Assembly: GCF_949987535.1 (NCBI RefSeq) | Contig: NC_080064.1 | Location: 41,984,282 to 42,048,281, forward strand | Length of the DNA stretch: 64,000 nt | Direction: 5' to 3' | Origin: Balaenoptera acutorostrata | Taxonomy: Eukaryota; Chordata; Mammalia; Artiodactyla; Balaenopteridae | Shown: positions 22,120-33,649 of the stretch, piece after piece | Layout: each line of letters begins with the position of its first letter | How positions within the stretch are numbered: position 1 is the first letter of the stretch | Notes under the pieces: model-generated | Database searches by the model: none | Seen by the model: only the letters and a program-made list of their open reading frames with translations | Told to the model about the DNA's origin: nothing | Made by a program: the position numbers and the translations under genes

Positions 22120-22560
22120 AAAGAAACATGTTCAGGTGTTTAAAATCAGGAAAATATAAAACAGTATAAAGAAGATGAATCACCCATAATCCTCTTATCC
22201 AAGAGTAATGGTAGTAATAATAAAAATGCTCTTTAAGTAAGACATGCTTATTGTGTGTCAGCCACTGTTGTGAGATAGGTAAGATAATCCTAACTTTGTA
22301 GACTTGCGAACTAAGGCTTAGAAAAGTTAAATAACTGTCGCCCTAAGTGGTAAGTAGTGAAGCCTGGATATAACATTCTTTTTTTTCCTAGTTCCAAAGC
22401 CAGTACTCTTTTTGTGCCTGTCCCACATAACCACTGTTAACATTCTAGTATGTTTCTTCCAAGTCTTTTTTGGGCACATTTTTTCGTGGCTGAGATCATA
22501 CTGTGAACACAATTTTCGACCCTCCTGATTTCACTTAACATAATGGCATAAGCATTTTTC
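22120..22560 (+). repeat. Old interspersed repeat split by an antisense MIR
   Basis: 'cacccataatcctcttatcc' and, past the MIR, 'taaccactgttaacattcta' then 'atcatactgtgaacacaatt' read as one widespread mammalian repeat of uncertain family. The middle (about 22205-22400) is MIR in reverse ('attgtgtgtcagccactgtt'). Confidence 0.55.
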
Positions 22561-22564
22561 CTAT

Positions 22565-22940
22565 ATGATCTGGCTCTGCCTTCCTCTCTGACTTCATCTC
22601 ATACCTCCTTCTGCCTTGGATGTCATACTCCAGCCACACTGGCCTGTCCCTGGAAAAAGTCCAGAATGTTCTTGCCTCAGGGCCTTTGCACTGGCCACTC
22701 CCTCTGGATCAGCTGCTCACGTATCAGCTCTCAAATGGTTAGTTTTTTCTCATCCTATAGGTCCCAGCTTGAATGTGTAGGCTTTTCCTGAATGTCTGTC
22801 TCAAGTAGGTCCTGTTCTCTTTCTTAGCCCCTTGTGGGTTTTCTTCATAGCACCTGTTACAACTTACTATTAGTTTATTTTATTTGCCTTTTTATTGTAT
22901 CCTCATGTCACCTTCATCTTTGTAGGTCTAGCCTAGCATG
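22565..22940 (+). repeat. L2 LINE fragment
   Basis: 'gttcttgcctcagggccttt', 'gcactggccactccctctgg' and 'tcatcctataggtcccagct' are hallmark sense L2 sequence. Confidence 0.8.
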
Positions 22941-23334
22941 GGCCTATACATGATTCTATACTGAACATGTTTGTATATAAAACAATTTATTATCCTGATG
23001 GTTTCATAGAAGTTCAAATACTGTGTCAAAATGTAGGAACATTTTTAAGGCTCTTGCTTCATATTACTGCAAAAATTTCATCCCCACATTCCAAAACGTA
23101 TATAACTGCAAGTTCTGTGTGAGGGTACCCTTGCTAGTGTGATCAGTTTCAAAAGTTTTAGCTAAGTATACATCTGTAAAACGATCACCTCAATAAAGTG
23201 GTTTTAAAATAAAGTGAAATAGACAAAAAAAAAGAAAGCATTAGCTATCTTGATAGCTGACTCAAATGATGCCTGTACATTGTAGGTGCCCAGGACATTT
23301 TTGTTGAATGAATAAAGGAATCTCACTTGATAAG

Positions 23335-23965
23335 GGGATGATATAAAGTTGACACATGGCCAGAGTTCCAAGAACATCTGAATGCTCTTCTGGGCCCATT
23401 TTCCTGTAAGGTCACACAGAGACATGTAAGTGCAGAGGATGACGGCAAGCAGAGGTGCACAGCTGGGCTTCGTCTTCAGCCCCTGTAACCTGGGCTAGAC
23501 CTTGCAAAGGATTCCTTTTGCTGGGCCTAGAAGCAGCCAGAGCCTAAAAGTAAGGTTGCCCCCTACCCCTTTTCCCTACATCTGCATCAGAATGGTGAGC
23601 AAAGACCTGTTCAGAGCAAAAGAAGACTATTTGCCCTATCGATTTGCCCTATCATTGCTGCTATAGACCTGTCCAAATGTCATTTCAATATCATCTCCTT
23701 AACAGATGAGGTTACATTTTTATTCACATGTAACAAATGAACAAAGACTTTAAAAACTGATAATATTTAATGCATGGCATAGTAAAAAATTTACCCTCTG
23801 AGACTGTGAGCCAATAAAAAGCTCTTGAACCTGACTGGATTTATTCCTGCAAGCCTCTTTTTCAAGCGAGCAGTGAAGGAGATAGATACTGAGACCTCCC
23901 CTTATCAGTGTTGTTTTCATGTGCATGTTTTTTAAACTAGTCATGAGGTTAGATATTTTCCAAAT
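23335..23965. other. Unannotated stretch, no gene seen
   Basis: Unique sequence. A short L2 tail ('ttttgttgaatgaataaagg') lies just before it at 23260-23330. Confidence 0.4.
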
Positions 23966-23982
23966 GTTTGTTAGCCAGTTTT

Positions 23983-24239
23983 TTTTTCTTTTACTTTTAC
24001 TTAATTATTTATTTGTTTGTTTATTTATTTAGGCTGCACTCGGTCTTAGTTGCGGCACATGAGACCTTCGTTGCGGCATGTGGGATCTTTAGTTGCGGCA
24101 TGCAGGCTTCTTAGCTGTGGCATGCAGACTCTTAGTTGCGGCATGCATGCGGGATCTAGTTCCCTGACCAGGGACTGAACCCAGGCCCCCTGCAGTGGGA
24201 GCTCGGAGTCTCACCTACTGGAACATCAGGGAAGTCCCA
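23983..24239 (-). mobile_element. CHR-type SINE (reverse)
   Basis: Minus strand: head 'gggacttccctgatgttcca' at the right edge, then 'cctggtcagggaactagatc', then about five 'cgcaactaag' units, ending in the TTTA/TTTG tail at 24000-24031. An exact 15-bp target-site duplication TTGTTAGCCAGTTTT flanks it (23968-23982, 24240-24254). Confidence 0.93.
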
Positions 24240-24254
24240 TTGTTAGCCAGTTTT

Positions 24255-24640
24255 AAGTCCTCTTATAGGTAACTGTTCACGTGTTTTTTCTGAGTCTATA
24301 TTGATGTCTTTTGTAATATATTTATGTGAGTGCTTTAAGTAGTAAAAGCAGTAATCCTTTTTTATATCTGTGGCAAATGTTTTTCTAGCTTATCTTCCTT
24401 ATAATTTTTAGTGTTTTAGTCTTACTAAAGTTTTAAATTTACATGTAGTCCGTTGTATCAATATTTTTTCTTGTTGGTTGCTTTTAAGCTTAGAAAAGTC
24501 CCAGATAAATGGTTACTCATATTTTTTTTCTTATTTTACGGTTTGATAAGCATTTCTAGTTTAGAAAGTGCTTTTTAGTTGTATAAGGGAACATTGAAAT
24601 TGTTTGAGTTGTAAATACCTTGTTCTGTAGTACCTTCCCC
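24255..24640 (-). repeat. Decayed L1-like (HAL1/L1M) ORF2 fragment
   Basis: 'ggcaaatgtttttctagctt', 'ctaaagttttaaatttacat' and 'gtatcaatattttttcttgt' parallel the antisense C-terminal part of L1 ORF2 (compare 8170-8300 here) at low identity. Confidence 0.55.
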
Positions 24641-24644
24641 AAAA

Positions 24645-25510
24645 CTGGTGTAAACTTTTTTTCCAATTTGGCTTTGAAAAAAAATAGATTTCAAAGAGAG
24701 CTATAACTAGATAAGCTTTAAAGGTATTTCTTTGTTTAGTTCCTGGGAATCATTCAGCTTTTTTATGCTCTCCCTGCTATCTCCTGGAATGGTATATACA
24801 GGGGAACCCTTTAGCATACTAACGTAATAAGGATGCCTTTCATGACTCAAGAGATCTTGGGAATCCTTGGGAAATTGTTCAGTGACTCTCTGCAATGGAA
24901 TTAATGTTTTCAAGCCTGCATTCTGTGTAAGAGATACATTTTCAGAGCTGGTCTTGCTGTGAGCTCTCGAGCCCCTCCCTCCTGCTGTCCTGGGAGTGGT
25001 GCACCCCCCAGATAATTGGATTGCGGTCAGTGTTCCTTTGTTGCTTGCTTTTCAGAGAGGGGAGGTTGTGTATTATCCCAGAGGGCTGGGGGCTGCTGTA
25101 GCGTGAGTGCATTGTCTCAGGGGCTCTGCAGATCCAAGGCCAGTCCTTCATTCTGGGGCCCTCAAATCGCTTCTTGGCCTTGGCCAAGTGGGGAATCCCA
25201 GCTAAAGGGAGAGATTCCCAAATGCTACTGATTGTTCTTATCTATTTTTCCAAAGGGAGAATGCTAGTACCAAGGGAGAGGGTGGGTGTAGAGGGGCAAT
25301 CAATTACCTTGTCAGCTTAAAACTAAAGAAAATGAGCCCACAATTTAAGGATATTTCTTTTATCATCCATTATTTTCCTTATGTAGACCCCCCTTTGGGG
25401 CAGGAGATTCTTTTCCCGGTCACTATACTGATTTGGATCTCCAAAACAGCCACCCAGAAATGGAACTCTGAAACATGGTTTATTTTAAATGAATGTGTTT
25501 TCTTATTTAA
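24645..25510. other. Unannotated stretch, no gene seen
   Basis: Unique-looking sequence, somewhat GC-richer at 24950-25210. Frames on both strands at 24942-25231 are short and unrecognised. Confidence 0.4.
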
Positions 25511-25514
25511 ACCA

Positions 25515-25640
25515 GCTTGGTATAATGAGGAAACAGAGGCACAGAGAGGGCTAGGGACTTAGCCAAGATGTAACTAACTAGACACAGATAGTTATGGAGT
25601 AAAGATGCTTGGTGTTCATGCCTTCCACTCCAATACTTTC
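25515..25640 (-). repeat. MIR fragment
   Basis: 'taatgaggaaacagaggcac' followed by 'aactagacacagatagttat' is the antisense MIR distal half. Confidence 0.65.
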
Positions 25641-25853
25641 TATTGCTTCTTTTCTCACAATCTCCAAAGAAGTATATTTTACAACTTTGGCTATGAACAA
25701 ACAGAATACATCTCCTAGATTCTATTTTTACAAATTCTTTGCTAAAATAACCCATTGAGGACAGATATATTTTTATTTTTGTGAATTTCACCTTAGTGAT
25801 GTGATGTAACTTTTAACCACCTGAAGGAGACGCTGAATTTTCTACATGAAAGT

Positions 25854-26555
25854 TGCTATGGACTGAATTGTGTCCCTCCAAAATTCATATGTTGAAGCTC
25901 TTAACACTCAATGTGACTCTATTTATTTATTTATTTATTTTCTTTCACATCTTTATTGGAGTATAATTGCTTTACAATGTTGTGTTATTTTCTGCTGTAT
26001 AACAAAGTGAATCAGCTATATGTGTACATATAGCCCCATATCCCCTCCCTATTGCGTCTCCCTCCCATCCTCCCTATCCCACGCCTCTAGGTGGTCACAA
26101 AGCACTGAGCTGATCTCCCTGTGCTATGTAGCTGCTTCCCACTAGCTATCTATTAGACATTTGGTAGTGTATATATGTCAATGCTACTCTCTCATTTCGT
26201 CCCAGCTTACCCTTCCCTGTCCCCGTGTCCTCAAGTCCTGTGACTCTCTTTAGAGATGGGGGTTTTAGGAGGCAATTGAGGTTAAATGAGGTCATAAGGG
26301 TAGGGTCCTAATCCAGTAGGATTGGTGGCCTTATAAGAAGAGGAAGAGAGAGATTTTTCTTTCTCTCTCTGCCATGTGAGTCCACAGCCAACGTGAAAGT
26401 GATCACATCTGCAAGCCAGAAAAATCACCCTCACCGGAACCCATGGCACCCTGATCTGAGGCTTCCAACCTCCGTACTGTGAGAAAATAAATTTCTGTTG
26501 TTTAAGTCACACAGTCTATGGTATTTTGTTATGATAGTCCACGCTGACTAATATA
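25854..26555 (+). mobile_element. MLT1-like LTR interrupted by L1
   Basis: Left part: 'tatggactgaattgtgtccc', 'aaaattcatatgttgaagct'. Right part: 'gaggtcataagggtagggtc', 'ccttataagaagaggaagag' and 'tgagaaaataaatttctgtt', ending near 'gctgactaatata'. This is the full order of an MLT1-class MaLR LTR with its AATAAA signal. It is solo, with no internal retroviral sequence, and is split by the L1 at 25925-26238. Confidence 0.85.
25925..26238 (-). mobile_element. 5'-truncated young L1 3' end (antisense)
   Basis: 'ggagtataattgctttacaa' through 'cttacccttccctgtccccg' is the antisense 3' end of the cetartiodactyl L1, with its tail shown as the TTTA tract at 25925-25940. A 13-bp target duplication with one mismatch (25912-25924, 26239-26251) brackets it. 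The same subfamily lies in sense orientation at 33358-33635. Confidence 0.9.
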
Positions 26556-26639
26556 CTAAATTACTGTCTTACTAAATCCTGGTTCCTAGAGCCAGTAGAC
26601 ATGCAAATTACAAGATCATTGAAGATGATCCGTGATTGA

Positions 26640-26763
26640 TTGATTGAGTTTTATTTATTTTTTTGACCACACGGGATCTTAGTTCCCTGACCAGGGATGG
26701 AACCCACACCCTCTGCAATGGAAGCACGGAGTCTCAACCACTGGACCTCCAGGGAAGTCCCAC
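26640..26763 (-). mobile_element. Short CHR-type SINE head (reverse)
   Basis: Minus strand 'gggacttccctggaggtcca' to 'ccctggtcagggaactaaga', followed directly by an A-rich tail, so the repeated-unit tail region is absent. The possible flanking duplication (around 26627 and 26764) is weak. Confidence 0.85.
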
Positions 26764-26764
26764 A

Positions 26765-27780
26765 ATCCATGTTTTAGAAAAATTGTTCTGATGGTTCCTT
26801 TGATGCTCTGGGTACCTTTTGTGGGTTTGAGTTGTGAGTGCTTCAGAGCACTTGCTTTATTTGTAAGAAATAGCTTTTTGTTGACTGGAAATATCCTCAC
26901 AAATGGGACTGGTGGGTAGAAGGTGGCCTATCCTCCACTAAACCAGGAGTAAAGGATGCATTAGCATTGTGATGTCACTGCAGCCAGAGGTCTTTGCTAC
27001 GCTGGGAACTCACTTCTGGGCTCCTGAAATCACTTAATTAAGGGCAAAAGCACATAATACCTGAACAGCATTACTGTGCTAGTTTTGTCTTTCCTACCGT
27101 GCTGAGTTATTCATTAACATTTGTATAAAATATCTGAATCGTAGAATCCTTTCAGGAAGTCATCACTTCTCTCTGTAGACCAACTCTAACGCAAGCATCT
27201 CTAACGAAATTCTGAGCCTCAGTCTTCCCCACCGCAGATCTGGTGCCCTCACACAAATGGATCCAGCCAATGTCAAAATTGGAAACAAATATTTAACAAT
27301 GCAACCTCGGACAAAGTATGAGATCTAAAAATGTACGACCTTATACCTCATAAAGTTCTTGAAATAAAAGAAAGCCAGCTCCTGGTCTACAGGTCTTAGC
27401 AGAGTGGTAATGCTACTTTCATAATGTTAATCACCAAATGTCCTCCACCTCTGAGGATGGACAGGCTCCTTGGATCACGCAGGGTACTAGAAACCAGGAA
27501 ACAAGAAAGAGCACCCACCCACATAGCCAGCGAGCACCTCTCACATCCTCCTACAGATCCTGTGCTCCAGATGCTAGACAGTAGAATAATCATTTAAACC
27601 TTGGCGAGCAGCAGTGACACTTCAGATCCATTCAGATGACTGTATTTGGTTCCTACGCAGGGTTGGCAGTTACTCCGTGGAGCAGACAGGGTGCAGCCAT
27701 AGCCCTATTTAACAGCTGATGGTGCTGACCCAAAGCGGGCTTGAGGACTCCATAGCAAAGCCACCCTGAAAACCAAGTAG
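26765..27780. other. Unannotated stretch, no gene seen
   Basis: About 1 kb of unique sequence without a recognisable repeat. The minus frame 27396-27593 resembles nothing I know. Confidence 0.4.
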
Positions 27781-27784
27781 CTCC

Positions 27785-27985
27785 TCAAGGATTATCTGGC
27801 ACTCTGCTGGGCACTGGGATAAAGAGGAGAATTAGACATGGTCCCTGGCCTTGCAGAGCTCTCAACGTAGCGGGAAGGAAAGACCTATAAACCCATCATT
27901 ACAGCGTGAAAAGTGCTGTAATGGAGGAAAGGAAACGGGAGGCCATCGGAGCAGAGAGGAGGGTACCTAATGCAGATGCTTAAAA
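27785..27985 (-). repeat. L2 LINE fragment
   Basis: 'ggcactctgctgggcactgg' and 'tggtccctggccttgcagag' match the antisense L2 3' end and the adjoining body. Confidence 0.75.
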
Positions 27986-27989
27986 ACTG

Positions 27990-28530
27990 GCCAAATTAAG
28001 TTAAAGAGATAAGGCATTTTTTCCTTGGAAGGTTTTCCTTTTCGATTCCAAGATAACCTTCATAGTTTCTAATTGTGATTTAAAACACACAAACTTTTGA
28101 TATATGGTTTTTTAACTTTGATTTAATTTCAGCATTGTCTCAAGTGTTGGCTTCTTAAAAACATCTTTCTCACCCTTTCTGTAGTTAGAATGAACTGGAG
28201 GAGTGGGTGTGTGTTTTCAGTGGATGCTACCCCGGATGGGAAGGATGAAGCCAGGTGCAGGAGGATGCAGCTGCTGGCTAAGGCCACCTGCGGAAGAACA
28301 GCCAAGTGGGGAATCCCAGTGTCCAAGGGACTCGGTTGTTTGTTTTAACAGTTATGTAAAAACCTGGCATTTGGGGTCCCAGCATGGAAAGCATGGCAAC
28401 AGGGATTCTGAGGTTGGTGTTTGGGCATTAGAGAGGCAGGTGGAGATTGTGAGAAGGTCTGTCCACAGGAGGCTGTTGGATGATTATGGTGCTGAGATCA
28501 GTGGAAAATGGCAGAGGCCAAGCAGGCTCA
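27990..28530. other. Unannotated stretch, no gene seen
   Basis: Unique sequence. The plus frame 28203-28676 (157 codons) runs from unique DNA through a MIR into a DNA transposon, so it is not a gene. Confidence 0.45.
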
Positions 28531-28534
28531 GTCA

Positions 28535-28890
28535 GAGGTTCTGTACATCAACCTGCCTGAGTCTCCTTTTCCTCCTGTTTAAAATGGTGATAGTTCTGTC
28601 TGTCTCATTAGGATGCTATAAGGCAGGGGTCCCCAAACCCCGGGCCAGGGACCGGTACCGGTCCACGGCCTGTTAGGAACCGGGCCGCACAGCAGGAGGT
28701 GAGTGGCAGACGAGCGAGCAAAGCTTCATCTGGGGCTCCCCATCGCTCCCATCACCCCCTGAACCAACCCCCCAGCCCCGGTTCGTGGAAAAATTGTCTT
28801 CCGCGAAACTGGTCCTTGGTGCCAAAAAGGTTGGGGACCACCATTATAAGGGATAAATGAAACTCACATGCATAAGGACACTGGTCCTTG
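28535..28890 (+). repeat. MIR split by a MER1-like transposon
   Basis: The left half ends 'ctcattaggatgctataagg' and the right half resumes 'gataaatgaaactcacatgc', which join as continuous MIR. Confidence 0.7.
28624..28843 (+). mobile_element. MER1-like hAT-Charlie DNA transposon
   Basis: Terminal inverted repeats: 'caggggtccccaaacc' at the left and the complement of 'ggttggggaccacca' at the right. The body ('ccggtccacggcctgttagg', 'acagcaggaggtgagtggca', 'tggaaaaattgtcttccgcg') matches the MER1 non-autonomous family. It is flanked by an 8-bp target duplication, CTATAAGG (28616-28623) and TTATAAGG (28844-28851), the length expected for hAT transposase. The element encodes no protein, is internally shortened to 220 bp and is CpG-rich compared with its surroundings. 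Confidence 0.88.
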
Positions 28891-29104
28891 AAAAAAATCT
28901 AGCCTTCCCCACCCCTCCTTCCTTCCCATACCCCCTTCCCCTGCCTTCCTGCACTACTCCTTTTCACTTTTCAGGAGGTAGTAGTACATGGAGCTATACT
29001 AAAATGTTATATACAAAATGTGCCACTCAGGCTTCTAAGGGAGGTGGCGATACAATAACTTCTGAGACACTTAGTGTGGTTCTGTCATTTGAAAAACAGA
29101 AGGG

Positions 29105-29490
29105 ACAGTCTGTATTAGTCAGAATAGGTGAATTATTGTAGCAAACAACCCTCAAATCTCAGAGACTTAACAAGGTTACTTCTTCCTCATACCAGAGTTC
29201 AACATGGATTTGCAGGAGGCTGTGCCGCTGTCATTCAGGGACCCAGCCCCTCCCATTTAGTGGCTCCGCTTTCCTTTAGGGCCTTGGAGTTCTCCCTTAT
29301 ACCCTCTGCATCTACTGAGTAGGCAGGAAAGAATGAGAAGATAAAACATCATACAGAAGTTGTTTAGGGACCAGGTGTAGAAGTGATCATTTCTACCCAC
29401 ATTCCAGAACTCAAGTTACTCAGCCCCACTGTAGCCTAGCTGGGTGGCCAGGCAGAAAAGGAGACAGGATTTGGTGGACATATGATAGTC
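29105..29490 (-). repeat. LTR-like repeat, family uncertain
   Basis: 'attgtagcaaacaaccctca' followed by 'atctcagagacttaacaagg' resembles the antisense end of MaLR/ERVL-type LTRs. The remainder is too diverged to name. Confidence 0.45.
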
Positions 29491-29494
29491 CCTG

Positions 29495-30330
29495 CCCCAT
29501 GGCCAGAACACTGGGCAAATTATTGGAAAAGAAGTGAATAAGATCCTCTTGTTTAAGCTATATAAACAGAGCCCAGTGACCCTCTGTTTGGAATGTCCTG
29601 TTGGGGTGTGGTGGGGGGCATTCAAGCTAGAAGAATGAGAGGACATTTCTGAGATTCTCTGATTCAGTAAAGCAGCAGAGAACTGGAGCTGAGTTACCCA
29701 GCTGAACTTCTGGTGCCTTAAACTGAGTTCGTGGAGTAGAAATAGAACGTTGAATTTCATTTCATAGATTGTTCTTCCAGCTTGACGTATTGGAGATTTT
29801 TAGCACGCACGCTCACACCTGGCTGCCCGCCACCTTCTGCCATTGCAGATACGCTTACAGGAAGCCGTAAGTGGATCTGCTTTTGATGCTGGCAGCATCT
29901 TACTAAAATGCTTTTGCTGGCATCATGGAACAGGAGCAGAATTCAGCTGGGACCAATAATGAGGCTATTTAGAAAGTTCTTTCCTCTACCACCTGACAAG
30001 GCAGATGTGGTGGGAATTTTTCCACTCCCATTCTGTCGATGGTGGCTGAAATTAGTTCAAGGCCATCAAAAATGTTTAGACCTTGAGACCTGAAACCCCT
30101 GACCCATAAAAAGGACAAATCCTCTTTTTCCTATCCAGCAAGAGAAAAAGAAACTCACCCCAGAGACTGCCAACACAGAGGTTTGTCACCTATTTGTTCT
30201 CTTAACAGCCTAGAAAAAGCACAGCCATGTGTTAGTTTGGAAGGAAAAAAAGTATTGGCCTTCGTTAAAAATATCTCTAGATAACATTACTATGGTTGAT
30301 GCTTTTTCCCCTGAAGTCGTGTTAAATTGA
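29495..30330. other. Unannotated stretch, no gene seen
   Basis: Unique-looking sequence with no supportable exon. The minus frame 29416-29760 partly overlaps the LTR-like repeat. Confidence 0.4.
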
Positions 30331-30334
30331 AATA

Positions 30335-30500
30335 ACATTTTTTTCTAAGCACTTTCACTTCTATAATCTCATTTAAAACTCCCAGTCATTATTGTGTGAG
30401 GTAGGGATTTCATGATTTATCCCCATTTAATAGGTAAGACTACTTAAGGTCCAGAGAGATTAAGTGACTTGCTTAAGGTCTGTGAGATATGAATTCAAGA
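30335..30500 (-). repeat. MIR SINE
   Basis: 'ctataatctcatttaaaact', then 'gtgacttgcttaaggtctgt', matches antisense MIR. Confidence 0.75.
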
Positions 30501-30609
30501 TTAGTACCCAATTATCTACACTTCCAAACTCTTTCACTAGACCACATGAGGTTATATCAGCTGATGCTTTTTCTTGGAGAGGGTGGTGTGCTCCAGCCCT
30601 TTATAACTG

Positions 30610-31130
30610 ACTCCGTCTGTATGTTGACTCATTCATCCATCTGTCCATCCACAAACTCTGTACCAGGCATTGTGCCTGAGATACAAAGATGAATGAGGGT
30701 CTTTGCCTTCAACAAGTTCACAGCTTAGTAGGGGAGGTGGACACATAGATAAATGTGATGGATACAATTATATGTGAAGACCCCAGGGTATGATGGGTAT
30801 GTATGTGGGAGAAGGAGCAGTATTGGACACACAGTGAAAGCATGGTTAGTTCTTCCTGGGAAGGTCAAGGATGGTGTCACAAGGGCAGTGACATTTGAGC
30901 TGAATCTTAATGACTGTCAGACACATTAGGGGTATTGGGGCATCCCAACCCAGGGCACCAGCTTGTGCAAAAGCATAAAATCTTGAGAGGATATGGCCCA
31001 TGTAAGGATATTCTGGCATATTTGGGGATGGTTTTGGAGAGCGGTGAACCCCAGGGAGCACCTGGCAGCATTGCTGGGCTAAAAATGAAGGATGATATTC
31101 TGTAATGCTTGTGTTCACCCTTGTCCCTGG
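30610..31130 (-). repeat. L2 LINE, long antisense fragment
   Basis: 'actctgtaccaggcattgtg', 'tgacatttgagctgaatctt' and 'gcaccagcttgtgcaaaagc' run through the antisense L2 3' end and body. Confidence 0.75.
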
Positions 31131-31439
31131 GCCCATAGTGACATCTCAATTCTCTGAACTTGGGGAATGTTTTGGATCTGACCCACATGATCTAGTCCTT
31201 GATATGTACTCTTGTCTCATTCTGTTCTTATTCTCATCAGTAAACCTGGACTCCTTAGTCTGATTGTAAATGTTCAAAGATCCTGAACCATGTCACATTC
31301 TTGCTGCATCCCATATCCCGGCACCAAGAACAGTACATTGTAGGTGCCAAGGAACTGCTTAGTGATTTTTAAATATTCAGAAATCAAGCAGTGAACTCTA
31401 GGGAATGTTCGCAGGGTGTAACATCATGAGAGGGGAGGC

Positions 31440-31790
31440 ATGTGGCCTTTAGTTCAATCAGGTAACCCCACACTGTGCCAGTCACAGGGGACATAGACGA
31501 AGACTGGTTCTTGCCCTAAAAGAGCTCACAGTCTTGAGTGGAAGGTAGACATGGAAGGCAGTAATTGCAATTCCATGGGGAATGGAATAGTCTGAGGAAC
31601 AAGTTCTGTGAGATGTCAAATAGGGAACTGTTAATTCTGTCTGGGGGAAATTGGGAACCTTTACTGTCTGCTCCCAGTCCGACGTAAACTCTCAAGGCAG
31701 GGGATTTGTGTGCCTTGTTTAGTGTTGAATCCCTAGTGTCTGGCACGTAGCAGGTGGTCAATAAATATATGCTGCATGAATTTATGGAAA
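31440..31790. repeat. L2 fragments in both orientations
   Basis: An antisense piece ('ctgtgccagtcacaggggac', 31440-31610) is followed by a sense 3' end ('ggcaggggatttgtgtgcct', 'ggtcaataaatatatgctgc', 31650-31790). They are two separate old insertions. Confidence 0.65.
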
Positions 31791-32329
31791 TTAATACTTG
31801 AACTTGATTTTGTGGGGTGAGTATGTGTTCACCAAGCAGAAGAAGCAGGGGAAGTTATGATCCAGGAAGAGAGAATAGCTTGTACAAAGACACATACACA
31901 AGAATACATTTTTATTTACCTAAATGTTGTTTCCTTGAATGTAGTTCCAGAGAGTGTTCTTGTATAGTGTGACTATCAGTGGGCTTTCTGGATAATGGCC
32001 TGTCTTATTTTCAGTTTTTGACCAAATGCTCCTCACATATTGCTGTGCTAAGTATCTTAGCAAGGTTGCCCATACCAGCACATATTCACCAGGAACTTTG
32101 TCAACATCATAAATAGGTATCAGGTTAAGTTGGTTATAGTAATGTGACCATGTAACCTGATTTACCTTGGACAGTACTGGTTTATGCCTGTTGTCTACAT
32201 GTAATTATTAATAGAGCTTCCTGGCACTCTCAAAAGTGTCTGGGTTTGACCAAGAGAAGGTGGGGTCCCTTCTCTCAAGCATCAGTCAAGGAAAGTGGTT
32301 GATGTAGAAAACCCCACTACCAGATTTCA

Positions 32330-32445
32330 GGAGCGCTAATTCAACACTTATTCAACAGATATTGACTGAATGTGATTCTATTCTGGATACTCCAGGAATC
32401 TCCAAGGATGACCAAGACATGGTTTCTCCTTGGCCCTTACTTCAA
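32330..32445 (-). repeat. L2 LINE fragment
   Basis: 'cacttattcaacagatattg' begins an antisense L2 3' end. Confidence 0.6.
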
Positions 32446-32539
32446 AGTGATGATTGTATATATCCTGTCTTTCTCATGGTTGGTTGTGTGAATATCAAAA
32501 TAAATACTCTGAAAGTGTTTGTTGAATGATTATAATGAG

Positions 32540-32735
32540 TTAATGTATGTGTACTTAACCTCTCTCTGCCTTAGCTGTCCTCATCTGTCAATGCAGGGGT
32601 AACAATAATAGTACCTACCTTATAGGATTATTGTGATATTAAGTGAGTTAATGCATGTAAAGAGCTAAGACTGGTACCTGACACATTATTTATTGAGCAT
32701 TTATGCTCAATAGACAGTAGTTATTATGTGAAAGC
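32540..32735 (+). repeat. MIR SINE
   Basis: 'acttaacctctctctgcctt' and 'cctaccttataggattattg' are in sense MIR order. Confidence 0.8.
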
Positions 32736-32829
32736 ACTTTGCAAATGAAACGGAGCTACCTATAGCTTTCTACAGCTTAAAAATGAGAAAAACAGCTATT
32801 TGGAAGCTTTGCTTAAGGAAGGTTACATT

Positions 32830-33290
32830 TTTTTAATTTATTCAACCATTTGATTATGAATCAGATATGACCCCACCCTTAAGGAGCTCAAGCCTAGTAA
32901 GAGAAACAGATATGCAAAAGAAGACTATGAACTTACCTGTATTTGTATCATGAAACAATGTCCTATAAATTTGTGGAGTCTGTTAGAGGTCTGCTGGGTA
33001 CCCCTTCATAGACCACTCACTGAAAATCTCAGTAGAGAAGGGGATGGGCACAGTAGAAGAGGAGATGGACATTGATATTAATCAAGGAAGCAATGTGGTT
33101 AGATTGAAATTTTAGAAAGGTCACTGTGGTTGGTAAATGGGATTCAGTCAAAATTGGAGGTAAGAATATGTGGATGATAATAATCCAGGAAAGAGATGCA
33201 GAGACTTGAACCAAGACAGTAGCAGTGGGTATAAGAAAAGTTAAGGAGATATAATCTACACAACTAAGCAGTTGGCAGGACTCTTGAGAA
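32830..33290 (-). repeat. L2 LINE, long antisense fragment
   Basis: 'aaggagctcaagcctagtaa', 'gaaaggtcactgtggttggt' and 'aataatccaggaaagagatg' belong to the antisense L2 body. Confidence 0.65.
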
Positions 33291-33357
33291 ACTTACAGAC
33301 AGCTTTTCTCAACTAAAAGAGGTATAGCTTAAATGATAAGATCAAGACACCAGGTTT

Positions 33358-33635
33358 CTGTGACAAAGTGAGAGAGTGGCATGGACATATATACACTACC
33401 AAACGTAAAATAGCTAGCTAGTGGGAAGCAGCCACATAGCACAGGGAGATCAGCTCGGTGCTTTGTGACCACCTAGAGGGGTGGGATAGGGAGGGTGGGA
33501 GGGAGGGAGACGCAAGAGGGAAGAGATGTGGGAACATATGTATATGTATAACTGATTCACTTTGTTGTAAAGCAGAAACTAACACACCATTGTAAAGCAA
33601 TTATACTCCAAGAAAGATGTTAAAAAAAAAAAAAA
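33358..33635 (+). mobile_element. 5'-truncated young L1 3' end (sense)
   Basis: 'gtgggaagcagccacatagc', 'cagggagatcagctcggtgc' and 'gcaattatactccaagaaag' lead to an A tract at 33621-33637. An exact 14-bp target-site duplication AAGACACCAGGTTT (33344-33357 and 33636-33649) brackets it. It is the same subfamily as 25925-26238, with a clean tail and perfect duplication, so it is among the youngest insertions here. Confidence 0.93.
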
Positions 33636-33649
33636 AAGACACCAGGTTT

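Noticed and set aside
28203..28676. 157-codon plus-strand frame
   Set aside because: It crosses a MIR and the MER1-like transposon and contains no domain; it is a chance frame.
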